Below are positions 22,098 to 33,384 of a stretch of DNA of 64,000 nt, piece after piece. The translations under genes were made by a program, and so were the position numbers. This DNA is from Oscheius dolichura (Eukaryota > Nematoda > Chromadorea > Rhabditida > Rhabditidae), in assembly GCA_932521035.1 (NCBI GenBank), contig OW051496.1:1426001-1490000 (forward strand), written 5' to 3'. The notes under the pieces are model-generated. The model ran no database searches. It worked only from the letters and a program-made list of their open reading frames with translations, and was not told where the DNA came from. Each line of letters starts with the position of its first letter. Positions within the stretch are counted from its first letter, which is position 1.

Positions 22098-22581
22098 ATG
22101 CCTCTCTACTACTACCAGACTCCTCTCGTCTCTTCCCTTATGGATATTGCCCTCGGCGAGGAGCCTGCCTGCAAAGTTCCACGCAAGGAACAGCTGAAAC
22201 CGTGGACTGTTGAAATGGACGTCACTGGCTACCAAGCTGAGGATCTGAAACTTCGACTGGATGGACAGGAACTCGTTCTGGAAGGCGCCCAGGAGGAAAA
22301 CAAGGATGCCAGCACTTTTACAAGGTGAATTTTGAAATTCTGAAGAGTTTTGGACTCAAAATAGATAATTTTCGAGACTTATTACCTCACTTTTTAGATC
22401 CTTCGCTCGAAAATGGCGCCTTCCCCGAAATTTGGACCTCTCCGCCATGCAGACACAACTAGACGGCTCGAAGTTGAAGATCTCCGCCCCCAGGAAGCCA
22501 AACTCGGTGGAATTTCCCATAAACATGATATCGAAGCAGAAGGAAAATTCCAAGAAGCCCGTTGATCTCACCCTTGATTAA
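22098..22581 (+). CDS. small heat-shock protein (Hsp20/alpha-crystallin)
   Basis: Exons 22098-22324 and 22398-22581 give about 136 residues. The start reads MPLYYYQTPLVSSLMDIALG. The crystallin core is WTVEMDVTGYQAEDLKLRLD, then LVLEGAQEENKDAS, FARKWRLPRNLDLS and LDGSKLKISAPRK. It is transcribed away from the partner at 21870 and shares the HSE with it. The usual G-x-L is here G-S-K-L. The tail FPINMIS may act as the I-x-I-type anchor. Confidence 0.9.
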
Positions 22582-22616
22582 ATTACAATTTTGACACCAA
22601 GGCAATATTTTGTACA

Positions 22617-22719
22617 TACCGTAAAAACTGTAATAGGACCCCACCCTGTATTTGAATCTCCTCAAAAAAAGTAATCGAAAAATAGAGCCGCATAGGGTTC
22701 TATTACAGTTTTTACGGTA
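22617..22719. repeat. short palindromic element at the Hsp20 3' end
   Basis: TACCGTAAAAACTGTAATAG at 22617-22636 is the exact reverse complement of 22700-22719. The element is about 103 bp and lies just before the AATAAAG near 22732. It may be a MITE or a 3'UTR hairpin. Confidence 0.65.
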
Positions 22720-22749
22720 TAAAAATGGTTAAATAAAGAATCTGTAACT

Positions 22750-23940
22750 TTATCGTCATGAATAGCTGGCTTTAGTTTTTTTATTATTTTTGCTAATTTT
22801 TTCCTTTGCAAGCTTGTTTATCCCGTTCCGGAGCCTGTTTCCCACAGGCTTACTCCTTTTGCAAGCGGCGTCTGCTTCCCACACTTTCTATAGACGGGCG
22901 TACAGACAGACTGTTTCGCTGAGCTTTTGAGATGGCGAAGAACAGAATTCTCTGAATGTAGGGGACCGGCAAATGGCCTCTAATGTGGAAGAAATGCTAC
23001 AAAAAGAATGCAAGCAAAACATTCGGAATGTTACTATTTCGCTGGCCTTGGAAATTACAACGTAATTCTCGGCATTAGTTTGGATAAGTAGTGGGCCAGG
23101 AAATTAAAAAATTCTCAGATAATCGAGGTAGTAATGGCTCCTCCTCCGTCCATCCGTCGTTTCCTCAAAAGTAAATAAAGTAAAATGAGGTGGTTCCTAT
23201 TCTGTAATTTTTGCTTGTTTAGCCTTTTATTTATATCCGTCAACCATTATTGACAGCTAATTTGCTACAGTTCTCTGTTACCCTTCCGGGGTTTATTGAA
23301 TGTTTTCATTCCGCTACTTATTTATTTACTACGGGCATCAAAATTCAATCAAATGACCCTCCTTGGGAAACAAATGCTTCATTTTGTCTTCATCCTCCCA
23401 TCGGAGGCAGATAATCGAAAAGATAGCACAGTGCAACTTCCTATGGACAAAAAAGCAGAATAAATACGGAGGACAAAATAATTTAGCAGCCGGCTCTCGG
23501 AGCCTAAATATTCCATTTCTACAACAGTTATCCATTATTCCTTGAAAATTGAAAATAAAGTCCACCCTTCTTTGATATTTCTTATTTCACCATGTAGTAG
23601 TAGGGAATCACGTGACGTTTTCAACTCCACAAAAAGAGTTGCTCATTGTCTTTTACAGCTAACCACTTCCCAGGTCCATCTTCTCTGCCTGCTTCTTATC
23701 AGTTTGGGCTGTTGGCGTTGAGACGACCACTCTTTCGCTCAAATCTCTTCCGTAAAATTATTAGCTAACTCTAATAGTCTGCATTCTTGGATCCGGAAAA
23801 GATATACCGTAATCTTTTTTTCCTTGAAACTATTGAAGCATCCAGTCTTATTATTAGCACTTATTCTTTTTTACTCAATTTCAGTGAAAGCTTCTGTTTT
23901 GCTTTTAGAGATTTGTTTCACCCTCCTTGACCATTAGAAC
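22750..23940. other. intergenic region upstream of the kinase-Kelch gene
   Basis: No exon recognised. It includes CCCGTTCCGGAGCCTGTTTC and the promoter of the gene at 23950, for which no TATA box is obvious. Confidence 0.35.
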
Positions 23941-23949
23941 CGCCTCTCT

Positions 23950-26900
23950 ATGGGAACTGTTCTCTCCTCCGTGAAATACACACCTGATGGTAGAGTTCTG
24001 CTTCCTCTTCTGTTAGTAATATTACTTTTAGGTGTTCCTTATCACAGATTGAAAGATTTTCATGGTCTAACAAGGCTAGATGGTGGAGCATACGGTATAG
24101 TTTGGACGGGATACGATGTGACCAGATTTACTAGAAAGAAACGGTAAGGTTTTCCATTCGAAGGCATCTCTCTTTTTAGGACTGTGGCTGTGAAAGTGTT
24201 CAACCACTTGGATGTCTATGCTGAAAGGGAAATTGAAATATTGAAAAAGGTACGCGTCGCCTCGTGTCTTTCATAAGTTTCCCATTTCAGCACTCTCATC
24301 CACACATTGTCGAGTTATTCGGAGTAATTTGGGATGGAGCGACGAAAGATATAGACGGAACTACAAAGATGCCGCTTTGTTCCGGATACGTGATGGAATA
24401 TTTGGAACTCGGCAGTCTTCATAACAGTTCTATTCTTTGATTTTACTCCAAACAAAAACATTATCAGAAATCCACGATGTCTCCAAACATTATGACATGA
24501 AGTTAATCGTGTCATGGATTCAACAAATCGGTTCCGGCCTACAATATCTCCATGAAAACGGCATTATTCACCGTGATGTCAAGCCTTCAAAGTAGATATT
24601 TTTTCTGTTTATTAATACTCGTTTTTAGCATCCTTCTAGCAACAAGAACTCATTTAAAACTGGCTGATTTTGGCCTGGCTAGGAATATTTCTCACAAAAA
24701 TACCTATACTTCCGGGTAAACGACACTTCTTTTCCCTATAATGTTGTTTTTTCAGTCATAAAGGCACCGATCCCTACATGGCCCCGGAAATAGTGGGAAC
24801 AGAAAAGAATTATGGTTCACCAGCTGATGTCTTCTCGTTTGGAGTTACAATATGGGAAATTATATGCCGGAAGTCGGGTGATTTCATTTGATCAGTGTAC
24901 AATATAAAAGTAGGTACCCTTCGGAACATCTACAAGTTGGAAATGATGGTATAGAACTGCCTATCGATCTTGATAAAATGAGTGAGAATTCGTGGAATTT
25001 TGTGAAAAGGTTGGTATAGAAATATGAAGTTTCGGGCTGAAAAGGCCTACAAAATTAACCTTATTTCGTTTTCTTTGTTTGTTGGACAATTCTATTAAAA
25101 TATTTTTAAAGGAACAGTCAGGGAGTTTTTCTGCTACCGTATACAGAAAAAGCGATTTTTTCATATTTCACTGTTTTCATTATATTTACCTTTGGTGTAC
25201 ATATAGGGATCGTTTAAAATGTGGAAAAAATGAAAAGAAACGATAAAAATAGCGATACATCATCAAAATGCTGACGAATGCTGATCAAATTTTGAAAAAA
25301 CGTTCTTCCCGGGCACCGGCGTGCTGACGTCCGTAACTTGGGATGCTGACGTTGGTCGATATTCGAGCACTTTGAACGCATTTTTCTCGATATTTTGACA
25401 TTTTTATGATTTATAAAATAGTGCATCGTGATCAGCGAAAAATTCTCTATTTTCTGAGACCTGGTCGAAAAACTCCCTGACTGTTCCTTTAAGATGCTGG
25501 CAAAGAAACATTTCTGATAGGCCGTCGATCAAAGACATCATAAACTTTGAACCGAAATTCGGCTCGACGGTAGGTGAAAATTCGAGAGTTAGGAAAGAAG
25601 ATGGGCAACTCTTTTTTTAGATTTTGGTCGTGGGAGGAAGTCGGCATAATAATAAGATGACAATATGGAATCTGGGGGAATCCACTACTGTTTCACGAAT
25701 GGAACTTCCTGACCACATTTTATCTGTTGGTGCTGTTTATCTCGATGATGAACTCTATCTAATCAACTGGATCAAGTCATTCTTCAAGTTGGACAAAAAT
25801 ATGGAATGGAGACAACTGGCCGATATGAATGAGAGACGATCAATTACTAATAATAGTTGTTTGGAATGGAATGGATACATTTGGGTGTTTGGAGGATGGA
25901 ATAGGGAGAAAGGATGCTTAAAAAGTGTGGAACGATATGATCCGAAGGAGGATAAATGGACACGGATGCCGTAAGTTATCTTTATGAAATAGGAACTTCC
26001 AGCTTTTGCTTATCTTTCCGGCTAATAAGAGATTTTAGAGACATGAAATATGGCAGATCTGATGCAGCTGCAACAGTCTGTAACGGGAAAATATATATTT
26101 GTGGAGGAATAGGAGATGATCGGGTCTATTTGAAAAGTGTGGAATGTTTCGATCCTGAGAGTGGAGTGTGGACTGAACTGACGGATATGCCAACATCTCG
26201 AACTTATCATTCCCTCGTTTGTTATAGAAATAAGCTGGTTGTATTAGGAGGTGAGGATGGAGAAGAATGGACTACCACAGTTCTGGAATTGGATCCACTG
26301 GAGAAAAATGGACAGTGGAAAGAGTTGTCGCCCTTAATCTACCATTGTTGTGAAGTTGTTGGAGTTGTTCTTGGTCGAGAAATCTTTGCAATTAGCCAGA
26401 GCTCTGATAAGGTGCAAATATTTAACGGAATCAATTGGCATGTCGGCCCCTCTTTCCATTTCCCTCCGAGGTTTTTTTGTTCTCTGTCTGCGGTTGTTGT
26501 TTCTCAAGAGTTCGCGTATCGTATTTCGAAATTCCAAGTGGTACTTTGAAAATCACAAAAGAAAATGGGCTCCGCTTTTTTAGATTTTGGTCGTGGGAGG
26601 AGGGCATAATAATAAGATGACAATATGGAATCGGAAACCATCCACTTGGACTGTTTCACGAATGGAATTTCCTGACTATATTCGAGTTGTTGGTGTTGTT
26701 TATCTCGATGATGAACTCTATCTAATCAACTGTAACAAGTCATTATCCAAGTTGAACAAAAATATGGAAGTGAAACAACTGGCTGATATGAATGAGGAAC
26801 GAGGAGATATTAATAATAGTTGCTTGGAATGGAATGGATACATTTGGGTATTGGGAGGAAAGAATTGGGACAGAGATGAATACTTAAAAAGTGTGGAACG

Positions 26901-28258
26901 ATATGATCCGAAAAAGAATAAATGGACACGGATGCCGTAAGTTATCTTTATGAAATAGGAACTTCCAGCTTTTGATTATCTTTCGGCTAATAAGTGATTT
27001 TAGAGACATGAAATATGTCAGATGTCGTGCAGCTGCAGCCGTCTGTAACGGGAAAATATATATTAGCGGAGGAATAGGAGAAGATGATGTCGAATTGAAA
27101 AGTGTGGAATGTTTCGATCCTGAGAGTGGAGTGTGGACTGAACTGACGGATATGCCCACACCTCGAGTTAACAATTCCCTCGTTTGTTATAGAAATAAGC
27201 TGGTAGGAGCGTCTGCTGTTCTCGTACCTCAAGAATTCGCGTATCGTATTTCGAAATTAGACCAGACGGTAGGTGAAAATTTGAGAGTTAGGAAAGAAAA
27301 TGGGCTCCGCTTTTTTAGATTTTGGTCGTGGGAGGAGTTCCTTATGGTAACAAGATGACAATATGGAATCGGGGGACATCCACTTGGACTGTTTCACAAA
27401 TGGAACTTCCTGACTATATTCGAGTTGTTGATGTTGTTTATCTCGATGATGAACTCTATCTAATCAACTATAACAAACTATTATTCAAGTTGGACAAAAA
27501 TATGGAAGTGAAACAACTGGCTGATATGAATGTGGAACGATCAATTATTAATAATAGTTGTTTGGAATGGAATGGATACATTTGGGTGTTTGGAGGATGG
27601 AAGTTGAAAAGTGTGGAACGATATGATCCGAAGGAGGATAAATGGACACGGATGCCGTAAGTTGTCTTTATAAAGGGAGCCTATAATCTTTTGATTATCT
27701 TTCCGGCTAATAAGTGATTTTAGAGACATGAAATATGCCAGATTTTATGCAGCTGCAGCCGTCTGTAATGGGAAAATATATATTTGTGGAGGAATGGGAG
27801 GAAAAATAGGATATGCCAGATTGGAAAGTGTGGAATGTTTCGATCCTGAGAGTGGAGTGTGGTCTGAACTGACGGATATGCCAACACCTCGATATGGCCA
27901 TTTCCTCGTTTGTTATAGAAATAAGCTGGTTGTAATAGGAGGTCGCGATGGAAGAGAAGACACCACAGTTCTGGAATTGGATCCACTTGAGGAAAATGGA
28001 CAATGGAAAGAGTTGTCGCCCTTAACCTCCTCTATTTTTAATTCTGTTGGAGTTGTTCTCGATCGAGAAATCATTACAATTGGCGGGTATAATACTAATG
28101 ATAGTCCCACCAGTGTGCATATATTTAACGGAGTCAATTGGCGTGTTAGTCCTCTCTCGCGCTCTTTCCCTCTAGCGCTGAATTATTATCACCCTCCGTC
28201 TGCTGTTCTCGTTCCTCAAGAGTTCGCGGATCGTCTTTCTTTTTATCGGATCTATTAA
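23950..28258 (+). CDS. protein kinase fused to three tandem Kelch cassettes
   Basis: Exons 23950-23989, 24032-24143, 24180-24249, 24291-24425, 24468-24591, 24629-24715, 24756-24872, 24914-25009 and 25494-25569 encode a kinase. It has LDGGAYGIVWTG (Gly loop), RTVAVKVF (Lys), AEREIEILKK (Glu), YVMEYLELGS, LHENGIIHRDVKPSN, KLADFGLARN, GTDPYMAPEI, ADVFSFGVTIWEI and RCWQRNISDRPS, all key residues present. The N-terminus is MGTVLSS, a myristoylation-type start. From 25621 a Kelch cassette follows in phase (ILVVGG...), with its last exon from 26039. That cassette either stops at 26549 or splices at a GTACTT (about 26538) into a second cassette (from 26585). The second joins a third (from 27320) ending at 28258. 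Cassette 2 lacks its fifth and sixth blades. Confidence 0.75.
25110..25488. mobile_element. TTAA-flanked TIR element inside a kinase intron
   Basis: The 379-bp element begins AGGAACAGTCAGGGAG and ends CTCCCTGACTGTTCCT, flanked on both sides by TTAA (25106-25109 and 25489-25492). The paralogous intron at about 59128 has a single TTAA and no element, giving a clean empty site. TTAA target choice is typical of piggyBac-type elements. It encodes nothing visible and would be non-autonomous. Confidence 0.85.
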
Positions 28259-28400
28259 AAGCAATAAATAATTCGAGGGATCCCGGCGAAATTGACAGGA
28301 TATTTTTTGGGGGAGTATTAAAAAAAGAAAGAGGGGGACGTCTTTCTCGACAAAAAGAAAAAAACTGAAGGACCGATGAAACCATTCACATTTTGTCTAG

Positions 28401-28592
28401 CCAGGGAATGGTACGACCTTGCTATTAGCTCACGAGGCGTTGAATTTGCCGTTTTTGCCTAATAAAGGGGGTTTTACAGGAAAATACCCAAACGCCAACC
28501 TTATTTTCAAACTTCCGACCCTCATAACTCGGTGACACGATGTAGGTGGCACCTCTGGACCTGATGACAGGTTCGTGCCATTCCCTGGTAAA
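28401..28592. mobile_element. TIR element, CCAGGGAATGG family
   Basis: CCAGGGAATGGTACGACC near 28402 is mirrored by GGTTCGTGCCATTCCCTGG ending about 28590. The terminal inverted repeats are imperfect. No coding capacity is seen. The target duplication is unclear. Confidence 0.55.
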
Positions 28593-28957
28593 TTTCAGTG
28601 GCGCTATTGAATTCTTCAATGGTGTTGATAAAAACCAACTTTATTCTTCTTCAGCAACATATAAAATTGAACCCATAAAGGAAGGAAAAATCACGTGAAA
28701 AGTTGGGGGCGAGGGGGCGGGTATAAGAAGGAAAAATATAAAAAGGGGAAGAAGACAATTTCGAAAGTAAACAGGCGACAAAAAGACAAAAACAAATAAA
28801 AAATTAGAAGAGAAAAAGGCAAAAAGAGATCGTTGACATGTTTTGTTATACCGAAATTTGTGTTTCACAAGGGCTTCCATCCGTCTAGACTTTTTGGGGG
28901 CTTTATTTTCTCTCCTGCCTTTTTTTTAAATTTAAAATTAAAGATATTTCCATACTT
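28593..28957. other. intergenic, no gene seen
   Basis: A-rich sequence between two TIR elements. The 5' exons of the dehydrogenase downstream would be expected here but are not found. Confidence 0.35.
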
Positions 28958-28961
28958 TTAA

Positions 28962-29470
28962 AGGAACTGTCAGGGACCAAGTGGAAGTGACCATTTGACC
29001 CTGAGCAACCGAGTCCCAAGCGACTGACTACATATGGGGCCTATTCTCTATCCAAACTTTCTATTTCGGGGTCATTTGCGCGTATTTTACGAATCATCTA
29101 GCGTTTTCCGCATTTTCTCTACCAAAAAGGTAGCAAACTAACTCAGTATAGGCTTCAAAAATTCGCCGTTTTCTCCTAATCACGATGATCTATTTCTTTT
29201 TGCATATGGACGTCGGAATCACGGGAAAATTGCATTTCTATCCCAAAGTCATAAATGCGTTCCATTTCTGTGATCATGATCGTTGCGGGACCCCATAAAG
29301 GCACTACAACGATCATGATCACTTTTTGTTTTTTCAACCAGATTTTGATCATAAATGTGTATTTTTCTCGTGATACAGGCATCCATATGCAAAAATAAAT
29401 ATATCATCGTGATCAGGAGAAAACGGCGAATTTTTTAAGCCCAAGTTGTTTTAGGTCCCTGACAGTTCCT
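28962..29470. mobile_element. TTAA-flanked TIR element, second copy
   Basis: It starts AGGAACTGTCAGGGACC and ends GGTCCCTGACAGTTCCT, with TTAA at 28958-28961 and 29471-29474, about 509 bp. Inside is a second palindrome: GCCGTTTTCTCCTAATCACG near 29163 against CGTGATCAGGAGAAAACGGC near 29408. It shares its end motif with the element at 25110. A lone end, AGGAACTGTCAGGGACC, also occurs at about 40999. Confidence 0.8.
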
Positions 29471-29495
29471 TTAAAAAGCAAATTCCAATTTTCAG

Positions 29496-30147
29496 GTAAA
29501 CAATGCTGGAGCAGCTGGTCAGGGAGCCAATAAGTCGTCCTTTGACGCCTCTTTGGAAGATTTTGACTACATTATCAATCTTAACCTCCGATCGTAGGTC
29601 TTTCCTGGGATTTAATATCATTTCCCCCTTTTAGTGTCCTCGCTCTGACAAAACTAGCTCTTCCTCATGTTGAAAAAACCCAAGGAAGTGCCGTAAACGT
29701 CTCCAGCATTGCTTCAACCGATCCCAGCGTCTATTTCCCGTATTATTCCGTCGCCAAGGCCGGCCTGGATCATCTTACCCGCTCCATGGCTATGGCTTTC
29801 ATTGAGAAAGGCATCAGGGTTAATTGTGTCAAGTAAGAAATCGAGTTGGAGCTCAAAATGAAAAGAATTTCAGCCCTGGCTTGACGAGAACCAAATTTTT
29901 AGACAGAATGGGCGTGCCACAAGAATTTGAAGACAAAATGATGGAGCTGATGTGTTTTACCCAGATGCCAATTGGACGAGCTGCCCATCCAAAGGAAGTC
30001 AGAGAGCTGATCCTTTTCTTGGCAGACAGGGCCAAGTCGGAATACATCGTTGGCCAGTGTATAATTATCGATGGAGGACGCAATTTAATTCGTCCCGTGG
30101 TAAAGGAGCTCCTCCCCCGGCCAAGTAACCGTTTTCCTCATCTGTAG
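29496..30147 (+). pseudogene. short-chain dehydrogenase/reductase, N-terminus missing
   Basis: Exons 29496-29593, 29635-29832 and 29874-30147 join in frame. They carry VNNAGAAGQGANKSS (the NNAG motif), SAVNVSSIAST (catalytic Ser region), YFPYYSVAKAGLDHL (Tyr-x-x-x-Lys), GIRVNCVNPGLTRTKF, and the C-terminal YIVGQCIIIDGG. That is a classical SDR from beta-4 onward. The cofactor-binding TG-x-x-x-G-x-G segment should come just upstream. There lie TIR elements instead, and no such exon is seen back to 28260. It may be inactivated, or the first exon may be unrecognised. Confidence 0.75.
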
Positions 30148-30159
30148 TACCCCGTTCAC

Positions 30160-30680
30160 TCTGTTTTATTTACAAACAAAAATAAATATAAGATTCGTTT
30201 GTTGGAAAAAGAGAAATTTCAACAAAAAGTGTTATTTGCGTTTACAAGGAGGGTACAAAAAGGGAACAATACTGGTTCAGTTAAAATATAACCAAATCAC
30301 GGCTATCTTTTAGGATATTGACCTTTCACAGCAATTCTCGACAATGAATTATGCTTAGCCGTGGAAGATAGGATTCCAGGAAAGAAATAAAGATATTACC
30401 TAGGGGGACGGTCATTTCCAGGACAGATACAAGATACTGACAAAGTGGACATAGACTGCCTATGATATGAAGGAATCATAAGCGCTTCTATTACAGGAGA
30501 TGGTGGATAAAATTATACTGGCCAAACACTGGCAAAAACGACAGCTGCAAGAATTTCCGTTTCTTATCTTACCGAATTGCAGCATGGAGAGTCCCTTATC
30601 AGGACCTTTCCCTGCCTCTTCCCTTGTTCAAATCGACTTTTCCCATTTCTCAACCTTTCCATAAACTATTTCAGCTACTC
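30160..30680. other. intergenic, likely promoter of the next gene
   Basis: An AATAAATATA near 30180 fits polyadenylation of the dehydrogenase. No exon is seen. The last 80 bp resemble the sequence upstream of the paralogue at 4420. Confidence 0.4.
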
Positions 30681-30682
30681 TA

Positions 30683-32441
30683 ATGGCAACTAATCCTTCT
30701 GAAGCGAATATCCACCCGCTGATTATGGACCTAATGGGAAGAATAAGTAGGCTGGAGGCGAAAAATAGAGAATTGAAGGGGAAAATGGAGCTGATTTCGG
30801 GTAGAAACGATATGTTGGGGGGTGATAATGAGCTGTATTTTTAGAGGGGAATGGTCCGAATTGGACTGGAGCGATAGACAACCTAGAAAAGAAGTTGATG
30901 TCTTCTATCGAGAAGATTTCTTCTGACAGTAGGTCCTTTTCTTCTTTTTTATAGAAGAATATTTTCAGTGAAGGCAGACGCAGTCTATCAAAAACATCAA
31001 ACGGATGCGATAGCGATAGGAAAGCAATGGAAGAGGGAAAAGGAAGAACTAATGGCGGAAATAAGCCGACTTCGACGGGAAACAGAAGATGGCTTGAGTT
31101 GCATACGAAATGACTTTTCAGGGAGATTGAAAGAAGTATCCGACAAGCAACAAGGGGGTAAGAAATCATTGAAACCTTTTAGAACTCGAGAGAAATTTCA
31201 GTTTCCGATGCTATTACGGCTTTACAAGAGGGCATCGCAGAGATTTCTCACAAAAGTCAGCCAGATCTAATACTTTTCAGTGTTACTAATGTTTAGTTGG
31301 AAGGATCGAAGGAAAACAAAGTGAAGATCATCTTACAATCCTGGCGAGACCCGTTCCTTTGGAAGAAGAAATACAATTGGTCCCAAGACAAGTGGATAAG
31401 GGAGCGGTGGGGTATTGTGGAAGAGAATAATTAACATTCTTTTAGATTCTAGTCCTTGGAGGATATGCCAATGAAATAGAAATGGTCATTTTGAAACAAG
31501 ACAAATGGATCAAATTGAAATTACCGGAAGATTTTTTTCGTGGTGGTGCAGTATATCTGGATGGAGAGATCTATATATTCGGTGGTTACGAGATGAAGAA
31601 AGAATTATACAAATTGGATAACAAAACATTGGAATGGATACGATTGGCAGATATGAATGAGAGCCGATGGGGTATTTCAAATAGCAGTGTGGAATGGAAT
31701 GGATCCATCTGGGTATTTGGAGGAGAGGTATTACAAGGAAGGAATAAAGCGGGCGACTTGAAAAGTGTGGAACGATATGATCCGAAGAAGAACAAATGGA
31801 TTAAAATGCCGTGAGTTGAACACTTTCCCAAATATTTCTCTTCTGCTCGGTTTCCATCTTTTTTTCGTCTCTCAAACGAGATGATACAACATCTGATACA
31901 AGGCTCAATCAGGGCTAATCAATATTTTAGGGACATGAAATATTCGCGAATGAGTGCAGCTGCAGCAGTTCATAATGGCAAATTCATTGTCTGTGGTGGA
32001 TATGATGGTTCGAATTATTTGAAAAGTGTGGAATGTTTCGACCCGGAGAGTGGTGTCTGGACGGAGCTGAATGATATGCCAACACCTCTTGCTGGTCATT
32101 CTCTCGTTTCTCATGGAAATAATCTCATTTTAATGGGAGGTGATAATGGAAAGACAAAAGTCAATACTGTACTGGAACTGAGTAATCTAGAAGGAAAAGG
32201 AACATGGAAACAGCTGCCACCTATGAAACAAGCTCGAACTTTCTTTTCTGCAGCAGTCCTTGACAATGAGATTTTTGTAATTGGAGGATATAATGACACA
32301 GACAAACGTCTCGATAAAACTGAAATATTTAATGGAAAAAGCTGGAGAGAGGGTCCTTTTCTTCCCAATGAGTGCAGCAGTATGTCTTCAATTGTTATTC
32401 CCCGCCATTTGGCTGATATCCTTTCTAATTACACAGAGTAA
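30683..32441 (+). CDS. coiled-coil head plus six-bladed Kelch protein
   Basis: The start at 30683 gives MATNPSEANIHPL. Coiled-coil-type exons follow: MGRISRLEAKNRELKGKM, TGAIDNLEKKLMSSIEKI, and EKEELMAEISRLRRETED up to about 31157. Then come ITALQEGIAEISHKS and a linker ending about 31410. The Kelch exons are 31446-31811 and 31931-32441. Blade motifs are ILVLGGY, YIFGGYE, WVFGGEV, IVCGGYD, LILMGGD and FVIGGYN. The C-terminus is RHLADILSNYTE. The head should oligomerise and the propeller bind a partner. The small-exon joins near 31250-31310 are uncertain. Confidence 0.78.
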
Positions 32442-32449
32442 TCCCCTAC

Positions 32450-33370
32450 AAATAAATCTTCCCCTCCATTTAAAGTATTCCTATTCTAGAGGATTAATTT
32501 CAAAAATTGTTGAAAATGTGGTGTTTTGTGTTTTTTGATCCTTATCTAAAGCTACGCAACCGTAACAGAAGCGTTGTCGCAATAATTTTTGTGTGGTTTG
32601 TACCGTAAAATTTATTTTAAGTCGACGATAAGAATTGTTATTAGTAGGGTTTATAGTAGGGTTTATGGGTCTCTTATTATCCAAGGGAGCTATTATCGGC
32701 ACTCTTTATAAGTATCTCAAAAGTTATTCCAACTATCCTATAAAATTTCACGATGACCACCTGGAAAGTATTCCAATATTTTAGTGGAGCTACATAAGGC
32801 CTGGCTTTGAGAAACTTCAATTCAGATTCGTTAGAAGCTTTGGAAAACAAAAAAAAGTCTATTTCTGTCTTTGAGAAAATAAGAAACAACGATCTTTGGA
32901 GAACAAGAGAGCCGAAATTTAAGATGTTTTCAGAGAACAAATCGCCGAGAATCTTTGGTGGAAAAGAACTACAAGTAGTGAAACTTACTTTATAAGTAAT
33001 GCTCAAATTACTCAAAAACTTATTTTTCGATGTCTTCGTTTCGTTACGGAGTATAAGGTTTCCAGGAATGAGATAATTATCTAGAAGTTATTCGGTCCTT
33101 TACAATTCAAAACATCAAATCTTGCTTTCAATGAATGGGAGGAGCGTCCTATTTTGTATTTTATGGCCCCGTTATTATCCAATTAGATTATTGGTGGCAC
33201 TTCGTGAGTAAGCTCAGAAACGTGAATAGTCTTTTTCATTGTTTTACTGGAGAAATGTGAGAGTTTAAATTATTAATTAAATGTGAGTTTAAATTATTAA
33301 TTTTCAATTACGAGTGGGGGTGAAAAAAACTAATCGCCGGACTTGAACAATCTCCCATCGCTACCGTACT
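32450..33370. other. intergenic, AT-rich
   Basis: Nothing recognised. GAGTTTAAATTATTAATT is tandemly repeated near 33260-33303. Confidence 0.35.
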
Positions 33371-33384
33371 CACTTTGGTTGATC

